Below, piece after piece: positions 58,634 to 64,000 of a stretch of DNA of 64,000 bases. Made by a program: the position numbers and the translations under genes. Within the stretch, counting starts at the first letter, position 1, and every line of letters begins with the position of its first letter. The stretch is from Herbaspirillum autotrophicum (lineage in GTDB: Bacteria; Pseudomonadota; Gammaproteobacteria; Burkholderiales; Burkholderiaceae_D): NCBI RefSeq assembly GCF_001189915.1, contig NZ_LFLS01000009.1, forward strand, positions 94,097 through 158,096, read 5' to 3'. The notes under the pieces are model-generated. The model searched no databases. It was given only the letters and a program-made list of their open reading frames with translations, and had not been told where the DNA came from.

Positions 58634-59902
58634 ATGTTCATTCCAAGCTTTTCTTCCCGGTTGCGCGTGCTGCCCCAGCATCAATTGCTGGCGCGGCTGT
58701 TCTGGATGCGCTGTCTGGCGCTGACAGTGCAATTGCTGCTGATTGTCGCCGCCGTCTTCTGGATCGGGCTGGATCTGCCGTTGCCGGCGCTGCTGTCGGT
58801 GGTCGGCGTGCAATGCCTGATCAATGCATTTACCTGGTGGCGCATGCGCAATGTGCGCCCGGCGCCGGACTTCGAACTATGGCTGCAATTGCTGGCCGAT
58901 GTCACTGCGCTGACGGCGTTACTGTATTTCGCCGGCGGCGCTACCAATCCCTTCGTTTCCTTTTACCTGCCGGCACTGGCGGTGGCGGCGGCGATTCTGC
59001 CGGGGCGTTATGCCTTTGCGCTGGCGCTGTATTCGCTGGCCGGGTATTCGGCGCTGACCTACTTTTATCAACCCTTGCATATCCACGATCACGATCAGGC
59101 CATGGCTTACCATCTGGCCGGCATGTGGCTCAATTTCGTGGTATCGGCGGCGCTGATTACCTGGTTCGTCACGCGCATGTCGGCCACGGTGCGGGAACAC
59201 AGTGCGCAACTGGCGCTGGCGCGCGAACAGCAATTGCAAGGTGAGCGGATCGTCGCGCTCGGCACGCAGGCTGCCAGTGCCGCGCATGAAATGAGTACGC
59301 CGCTGTCGACGGTGGCGGTGATTGCCGGTGAGTTGCGCGTGGAAGCCAGTCGCAATGCGGCGCTGGCCATGCATCGGGAAGATCTGGCGATTGTCGAAGA
59401 ACAGATCGCCGCCTGCAAGACGGCGCTGGATCGCATGAGCATGCATATCCAGCCGGCCGCCAGTACTGCGCGTATCGCACTGGCGGCATGGCTCAAGAGT
59501 CTGGTCGATGGCTGGCGCCTGCGCCATCCGGCGACTGTGGTCAAAACCATCTTGTCAGCCGATACTGCCTGGATTGCCGAACAGCAAATCGTCAGCCAGA
59601 TATTGCTGACCTTGCTCGATAATGCCGCGCAAACAGGCGGCCGGGTTGAAGTCCGGCTCAGCGTGACGGCCCAGCAAGCGGTGATTGAAGTCAATGACAA
59701 CGGCGCCGGCATCGATGCCGGCTTGCTCAAGCGCCTTGGTTACGAACCGGTGCGCAGCCATACCGGCGGCAAGGGTATCGGCCTGATGCTGGCCTTCGCC
59801 AGCGCGCGCCAGATCGGCGCCAGGATCGTCCTGAGTTCGACGCCGCCGAACGGCACGCGAGTGCAATTGACACTGCCATTGACGCCGGGAGCACGCCCAT
59901 GA
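58634..59902 (+). CDS. RegB/PrrB-like redox sensor kinase
   Basis: A 422-aa membrane kinase. Six TM helices occupy about residues 20-180, with the quinone-linked motif GGATNPF at 101-107. His218 is in the H-box SAAHEMSTPLSTVAV, and Cys261 (EEQIAACKTALDRM) lies at the place of the redox-active Cys of RegB. The ATP-binding domain follows (LLDNAAQTGGRVEV ... DNGAGIDAGLLKRLGYEPVRSHTGGKGIGLML). RegB senses the quinone redox state. It overlaps the regulator gene by 4 bp (ATGA). Confidence 0.92.
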   Translation: MFIPSFSSRLRVLPQHQLLARLFWMRCLALTVQLLLIVAAVFWIGLDLPLPALLSVVGVQCLINAFTWWRMRNVRPAPDFELWLQLLADVTALTALLYFAGGATNPFVSFYLPALAVAAAILPGRYAFALALYSLAGYSALTYFYQPLHIHDHDQAMAYHLAGMWLNFVVSAALITWFVTRMSATVREHSAQLALAREQQLQGERIVALGTQAASAAHEMSTPLSTVAVIAGELRVEASRNAALAMHREDLAIVEEQIAACKTALDRMSMHIQPAASTARIALAAWLKSLVDGWRLRHPATVVKTILSADTAWIAEQQIVSQILLTLLDNAAQTGGRVEVRLSVTAQQAVIEVNDNGAGIDAGLLKRLGYEPVRSHTGGKGIGLMLAFASARQIGARIVLSSTPPNGTRVQLTLPLTPGARP

Positions 59903-60462
59903 GCGCCGCGATTCTGATTCTTGATGACAATGAAGTGTTCGCCGGCACGCTGGCGCGTTCCCTGACGCGGCGCGGCTTCACCGCGACCGTGGCACTGAAC
60001 GGCGATGATGCGCTGGCGGCGGCACGCAGTACCGCTTTCGATTACGCCACGATTGATTTGCAGTTGGCGCAGGATTCCGGTCTGCAATGGATCAGTCCCT
60101 TGCGTCAGGCCTTGCCGCGTGCGCGCTTGCTGGTGCTGACCGGCTACGCCAGCATCGCCACCACGGTACAGGCCATCAAGGCCGGTGCCGATAATTATCT
60201 GGCCAAGCCGGCCAATGTCGATTCGATCCTGTCGGCGCTGCAACACGGGGCCGAGGCCGAAGAGGGCGCCGCAGTCGCCGGCGCGGCAATGGCCAGCAGC
60301 GCCAGTCATACCGAACCGCTGTCAGTCGAACGTCTGGAGTGGGAACACATCCAGCGCGTGCTGGCCGAACATGACGGTAATGTATCGTCGACGGCGCGCG
60401 CGCTCAACATGCACCGCCGTACCCTGCAACGCAAACTGGGCAAGCGGCCGGTGGCGCGCTAG
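59899..60462 (+). CDS. RegA/ActR-like response regulator
   Basis: A 187-aa regulator. The receiver has Asp53 (YATIDLQLAQDSGLQW) and the Lys in YLAKPANVD, followed by an Ala-rich linker (about 116-130) and a Fis-type helix-turn-helix (EHIQRVLAEHDGNVSSTARALNMHRRTLQRKLGKRP), which closely resembles RegA/ActR. Coupled to the sensor gene. Known RegA targets are respiratory, photosynthetic and carbon-fixation genes; targets here are unknown. Confidence 0.92.
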   Translation: MSAAILILDDNEVFAGTLARSLTRRGFTATVALNGDDALAAARSTAFDYATIDLQLAQDSGLQWISPLRQALPRARLLVLTGYASIATTVQAIKAGADNYLAKPANVDSILSALQHGAEAEEGAAVAGAAMASSASHTEPLSVERLEWEHIQRVLAEHDGNVSSTARALNMHRRTLQRKLGKRPVAR

Positions 60463-60506
60463 TTCGCCGCCCATTCTCGTCCTTTGCCGCCCGTCTGCGG
60501 TATGCT

Positions 60507-60842
60507 TCAATGATGATGTCCGGCAAGGGCCTTGAGCAATTCAGCCTTGTTCATGCCGGAGCGGCCGGCAATCTTTTTGGTGCGGGCTTCCTGATACAGT
60601 TGGGCATAAGTGCGGCCCTGCGCACCGCTGTGCGAGTGCAGACCGCCGCGTCGCGACGGCGACATGTCGTTGAGGGAGGTGGCGCTGGCAGTGTTGGCTT
60701 CGCCTTGTTGAGCGCGCACCTTGTTGACGGTACGGCCGGCAATCTCGGCGGCGCGCCGGGGCGGTACGCCGCGTTGCTCTTCGCTTTTCCGGATATGCTC
60801 GAATTGACGCCGGCGTTTGGCGCTGGTGGCAGACTGTCGCAT
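60507..60842 (-). CDS. Small basic protein with Rho_N-like C-terminal motif
   Basis: A 111-aa basic protein. The first part (KRRRQFEHIRKSEEQRGVPPRRAAEIAGRTVNKVRAQQGE) resembles small proteins annotated as plasmid-stabilisation-like, and the end (GRTYAQLYQEARTKKIAGRSGMNKAELLKALAGHHH) has the pattern of a Rho N-terminal/SAP-like nucleic-acid-binding motif. It starts at 60842 behind AAGGAAA; an ATG at 61037 would extend it through the tatD promoter. Function is not known. Confidence 0.8.
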   Translation of the reverse strand: MRQSATSAKRRRQFEHIRKSEEQRGVPPRRAAEIAGRTVNKVRAQQGEANTASATSLNDMSPSRRGGLHSHSGAQGRTYAQLYQEARTKKIAGRSGMNKAELLKALAGHHH

Positions 60843-61047
60843 GACGTTTCCTTTCGTGGCAGAGTAGCAACAGGTACATTTGTTTGTGCACTTGCTGGAG
60901 TGAACTTGCACGTTCTCATGATGGCTTGCCGGCAAGAAAAAAGGTAGCCGGCATTTTCCGATAATCCTGTAGGAAATGCTGCCGGCAGCATGACAGGCAG
61001 GGGTGCCGGGTGTGGGCGGGCGTTTTCTCCCGTACAATATCGGTCCT

Positions 61048-61827
61048 ATGTATATCGATTCTCACTGTCACATCAATTTCCCCGACCTGGCTGCGCGCTT
61101 GCCCGAGATTTTCGGCAAGATGACTGAAAACAAAGTCAGTCATGCGCTGTGCGTATCGGTGGATTTGCCTGATTTTCCGCAAGTGCTGGCGCTGGCGGAG
61201 CAATATCCCAATGTCTATGCTTCGGTCGGCGTGCATCCCGATTATGAAGACACGCCGGAACCGACGGTTGAGCAGTTGGTGGCGCTGGCGGATCATCCGC
61301 GCATCGTCGCCATCGGTGAAACCGGCCTTGATTATTTTCGTCTGCAAGGTGATCTCGCATGGCAGCGCGAACGCTTTCGCGTGCATATCCGCGCCTCGCG
61401 TGCGACCGGTAAACCACTGATCATTCATACCCGCTCGGCCTCGGAAGATACCTTGCGCATCATGCTGGAAGAGGGCGCGAATCCGGAAGCCGGTGGCGTC
61501 GGCGGCGTCATGCACTGCTTTACGGAATCGCAGGAAGTGGCCGATGCGGCCATCGCCCTCGGTTTCTACATTTCCTTTTCCGGCATCGTGACTTTCAAAA
61601 GCGCCAAGGACATCCAGGCCGTGGCGCGCACCATTCCGCTGGAACGCATGCTGATCGAAACCGACTCGCCCTATCTGGCGCCGGTACCGTTTCGCGGCAA
61701 AACCAACGAACCCGGGCTGGTACGTCATGTAGCGGAATACATCGCCGATCTGCGCGGGATTCCGGTGGCGGAAGTGGCGCGGGTCACCACTGACAATTTC
61801 TTCCGACTGTTCAAGATCGCGCGGTGA
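61048..61827 (+). CDS. tatD: TatD-family 3'-5' deoxyribonuclease/hydrolase
   Basis: A 259-aa metallohydrolase. MYIDSHCHINFPDL carries the first metal-binding His pair. VGVHPDYEDT, AIGETGLDYFR (Glu), KPLIIHTRSA, GVMHCFTES and LIETDSPYLAPVPFRGKTNEP (Asp) are all in place, typical of YcfH-type TatD proteins. In many proteobacteria it follows pilZ directly. Start at 61048 matches the family; the upstream ATG at 61003 does not. Confidence 0.95.
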   Translation: MYIDSHCHINFPDLAARLPEIFGKMTENKVSHALCVSVDLPDFPQVLALAEQYPNVYASVGVHPDYEDTPEPTVEQLVALADHPRIVAIGETGLDYFRLQGDLAWQRERFRVHIRASRATGKPLIIHTRSASEDTLRIMLEEGANPEAGGVGGVMHCFTESQEVADAAIALGFYISFSGIVTFKSAKDIQAVARTIPLERMLIETDSPYLAPVPFRGKTNEPGLVRHVAEYIADLRGIPVAEVARVTTDNFFRLFKIAR

Positions 61828-61832
61828 TATCG

Positions 61833-62504
61833 ATGAACGCCATTCTGTCCCGCCGGCTGGTCGCTGCCGGCCGTCGTACCCGGCGCTGGCTCGGGCTGCT
61901 GTTGCTGCTGCCGGCATTGGCGCTGGCCGGTTCTTACGATGACTATTTCGAAGCCATCCACATGGATGATGCCCGCGTATTGCGGCAACTGTTGCAACGC
62001 GGACTGAGTCCCAACATGGTGGAGGCGCAGCGCGGTTATAACGGCATGATGCTGGCCCTGCGCGAAGATTCGATGAGCGTGTTTACGGTGCTGTTCAATA
62101 CCCCCGGCGTGGATCTTGAAGCGCATGCCAAAAATGGCGATACGGTATTGATGCTGGCCGCTTTCCATGGCTATCCGGCAGTCGTCAGGGAGTTGCTGGC
62201 GCGCGAAGTGGAAGTCAATGGTCCCGGCTGGACCGCCTTGCATTACGCGGCAATCAACGGCAATCCGCAAAGCATCAAAGCCTTGCTGGATGCCTCGGCC
62301 TATATCGATGCCGAATCGCCGGAAGGCAAGATGACGCCGATCATGCTGGCGGCAGTACGCGGTCGTGTCGGCGCGGTCAAATTGTTGCGCGAAGAGGGGG
62401 CTGACATCAGTCTCAAAAACAGCGATGGCCTGACGGCACTGGATCTGGCCAGGCGAGCGCATCAGGATGAAGTGATCGAGATATTGAGCGCACCGGCGCC
62501 ATAG
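61833..62504 (+). CDS. Secreted ankyrin-repeat protein
   Basis: A 223-aa protein with an N-terminal signal peptide (about residues 1-34, ending ALALAG), then four to five ankyrin repeats (for example KNGDTVLMLAAFHGYPAVVRELLAREV and GWTALHYAAINGNPQSIKALLDASA). It is coupled to tatD; a GTG at 61824 overlapping the tatD stop is an alternative start. This tatD-ankyrin pairing is usual in betaproteobacteria. It likely acts in the periplasm as a binding protein. Confidence 0.88.
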   Translation: MNAILSRRLVAAGRRTRRWLGLLLLLPALALAGSYDDYFEAIHMDDARVLRQLLQRGLSPNMVEAQRGYNGMMLALREDSMSVFTVLFNTPGVDLEAHAKNGDTVLMLAAFHGYPAVVRELLAREVEVNGPGWTALHYAAINGNPQSIKALLDASAYIDAESPEGKMTPIMLAAVRGRVGAVKLLREEGADISLKNSDGLTALDLARRAHQDEVIEILSAPAP

Positions 62505-62527
62505 TGCGCAGCGGCGGCAATGCAGGC

Positions 62528-62570
62528 AAAAAAAATCCCGTAACGTGCACTGACGTTACGGGATTTTTTA
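62528..62570. terminator. Bidirectional terminator between the ankyrin gene and the hydroxyacid oxidase gene
   Basis: An 11-bp core stem ATCCCGTAACG/CGTTACGGGAT extended by six A-T pairs, with an 8-nt loop. A-run and T-run make it active in both directions for the two convergent genes. Confidence 0.9.
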
Positions 62571-62621
62571 TTGTGCGCTGCGGGCCGGGCCTGCCCGGGA
62601 TTGGCGAAAACGCAATGACGA

Positions 62622-63761
62622 TCAGCGACGAATCAGAATCTGCGGGCCGACATCCTTGATATCCTTGGTGCCGGTCAACGCCATGCTGACATCGAGTTCT
62701 TTTTGCAGGATCTGCAGCATCTTGGTCACGCCTTGTTCGCCCATGGCGCCCAGACTGTACAGGAAGGCGCGGCCGATCATGCTGCCCTTGGCGCCGAGCG
62801 CGGTGGCTTTCAGAATATCCTGACCGGTGCGGATGCCGCCATCGAACCAGACTTCAATCTTGTCGCCGACGGCTTCGGCAATCGCCGGCAACGCTTCAAT
62901 CGACGACATTGCTCCGTCCAGCTGACGGCCGCCGTGATTGCTGACCACCAGTGCATCGGCCCCGGTGGTGGCGGCGATCTTGGCGTCCTCGACATCCAGA
63001 ATACCCTTCAGGATCAGCTTGCCGCCCCATTGCTCTTTGATCCATGCGACGTCATCCCAGTTCAGGGTCGGGTCGAACTGGCTGGCGGTCCATTGGCTCA
63101 GGGTTTGAATGCCGCTGCCGCCACCGGTGATGTGGCCGGCCAGATTGCCGAAGGTTTTGCGGCCGGTGAGGGCGCGCAAGGCCCAGCCCGGTTTGCTGGC
63201 CAGATCGAGCAGGGTGTCGAGCGTCAGCTTGGGCGGCACTGACATGCCGTTCTTCAGATCCTTGTGGCGCTGGCCGAGGATTTGCAAGTCGAGCGTCAGC
63301 ACCAGCGCCGAGCACTTGGCAGCCTTGGCGCGATCAATCATCGATTTGACGAAGCCGCGGTCGCGCATCACATATAACTGAAACCAGAATGGCTTGGTGG
63401 TGACGCTGGCGACATCTTCGATCGAGCAGATGCTCATGGTCGACAGCGTGAACGGGATACCGAATTTTTCTGCCGCCATCGCGCCCAGCATTTCGCCGTT
63501 GGCCCATTGCATGCCGGTCAGGCCGGTCGGCGCAATCGCTACCGGCATGGTGACATCGTGGCCGATCATGGTGGTGCGGGTGCTGCGCTCGTCAACATTG
63601 ATCGCTACGCGCTGGCGCAGCTTGATGGCGGCCAGGTCATCGGTATTGGCGCGATACGTGCTCTCGGTATAGGAGCCGCTGTCGGCATAGTCGTAAAACG
63701 CTTTCGGGACCCGTTTCTTGGCCAGAATACGTAAATCTTCGACACAGGTGATGACAGGCAT
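62622..63761 (-). CDS. FMN-dependent alpha-hydroxy acid oxidase/dehydrogenase (LldD-like)
   Basis: A 379-aa TIM-barrel flavoenzyme that oxidises L-lactate or another 2-hydroxy acid. Start MPVITCVEDL, with GGAGAATTTAC upstream. Blocks: YDYADSGSYTE, APTGLTGMQWANGE, STMSICSIEDVAS, FWFQLYVMRDR, and the catalytic His in VVSNHGGRQLDGA. It resembles LldD but the lldP/lldR partners are not here, so substrate is uncertain. Confidence 0.93.
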   Translation of the reverse strand: MPVITCVEDLRILAKKRVPKAFYDYADSGSYTESTYRANTDDLAAIKLRQRVAINVDERSTRTTMIGHDVTMPVAIAPTGLTGMQWANGEMLGAMAAEKFGIPFTLSTMSICSIEDVASVTTKPFWFQLYVMRDRGFVKSMIDRAKAAKCSALVLTLDLQILGQRHKDLKNGMSVPPKLTLDTLLDLASKPGWALRALTGRKTFGNLAGHITGGGSGIQTLSQWTASQFDPTLNWDDVAWIKEQWGGKLILKGILDVEDAKIAATTGADALVVSNHGGRQLDGAMSSIEALPAIAEAVGDKIEVWFDGGIRTGQDILKATALGAKGSMIGRAFLYSLGAMGEQGVTKMLQILQKELDVSMALTGTKDIKDVGPQILIRR

Positions 63762-63899
63762 GTAAATTCTCCAGGAAAAGCCGATAAAAGATGCCGTATC
63801 GTAGGACAAAAGGGCAAATCCGTGGGGGAATTCGTTTCAGGCGTCGGTGAATTTTTTTAATTCGGCAGCCGCAGCGTCAGCCGGATGGCAGCGCCGCTT

Positions 63900-64000
63900 T
63901 TACAGCAACGCCGCTGCTGCCACGCCACTGCGTATGGCGGCTTCCAGCGTGGCCGGATAGTCGCCGGCGGTATAGTCGCCGGCCAGCAGCACGTCGGGCA
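63900..64000 (-). CDS. C-terminal end of an HpnE/phytoene-desaturase-like FAD protein (partial)
   Basis: The last 32 codons (PDVLLAGDYTAGDYPATLEAAIRSG) show the FAD-binding C-terminal motif of amine-oxidase-type enzymes and resemble HpnE, the hydroxysqualene dehydroxylase of hopanoid synthesis. The rest lies outside the right edge. Confidence 0.7.
   Translation of the reverse strand, partial: PDVLLAGDYTAGDYPATLEAAIRSGVAAAALL

Noticed and set aside
60507..61037. 176-aa version of the Rho_N-like protein
   Set aside because: The longer start would run through the tatD promoter region and adds a Cys-rich, non-conserved stretch; AAGGAAA marks 60842 as start.

Overview
The window is a 64 kb stretch of chromosome from a betaproteobacterium, most likely Oxalobacteraceae (Herminiimonas/Janthinobacterium-like). 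I base this on moderate-to-high GC, on the gene orders smpB-ratA-rnfH-guaB-guaA and mltG-tmk-holB-pilZ, on RegBA-type and CcdA/TlpA-type proteins, and on a hopanoid-type gene at the right edge. No tool was run; family calls come from motifs and general resemblance. I see no tRNA, rRNA, insertion sequence, prophage or CRISPR array. Genes are densely packed, with many 4-8 bp overlaps that suggest translational coupling.

Layout. 0-2.3 kb: a CpxRA-like two-component system (sensor cut by the left edge) with three phased CpxR-type half-sites upstream. 2.2-8.6 kb: a TPR/glycosyltransferase-like protein, smpB, ratA, rnfH and the GMP genes guaB and guaA. 8.7-13.5 kb: an OsmC-YcaO fusion, a DUF2239 gene behind two palindromic operators, and a MATE exporter. 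13.7-20.2 kb: a beta-hydroxyacid dehydrogenase, then a two-component system divergent from msrB-dipZ-msrA, which looks like a periplasmic methionine sulfoxide repair operon. 20.3-26.8 kb: ilvD, a secreted hydrolase, queE-queD-tadA-ldcA and a DUF1439 gene. 27-31.8 kb: an RcnB-like gene, a small-RNA locus, the ABC-F gene ybiT, and nadA-nadC. 31.9-38 kb: a MASE1 protein coupled to a hydrolase, a PlpD-like patatin autotransporter, and nadB. 38-44.8 kb: purT, an AtuA-like fragment beside a LysR remnant, an MHS transporter, an exonuclease and several small enzymes. 45-49.2 kb: dctA, a second small-RNA copy, and ygfZ-DUF4936-NRDE. 49.3-52.6 kb: mltG-tmk-holB-pilZ. 52.6-60.8 kb: a GNAT enzyme, a FecI/FecR/TonB-receptor/PepSY iron-uptake block behind Fur-like sites, a RegBA-like pair and a small Rho_N-like protein, all lying between pilZ and tatD. 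61-64 kb: tatD, an ankyrin protein, an FMN-dependent hydroxyacid oxidase and the end of an HpnE-like gene.

The most striking unexplained signal is a perfect 69-bp inverted duplication (27729-27797 and 46901-46969). It reads as two copies of one small RNA: a 5' CU-rich tail, a stem-loop that shows an anti-Shine-Dalgarno CCUCC in its loop, and a GCAA-capped terminator. A third locus, the 3' UTR of the OsmC-YcaO gene, folds into an 11-bp stem that shows the complementary purine-rich sequence (GGAGGAG) in its loop. Together they could form an RNA regulator and sponge circuit. The second strongest theme is redox and envelope homeostasis: CpxRA, the periplasmic Msr system, the RegBA-like pair and OsmC-YcaO.
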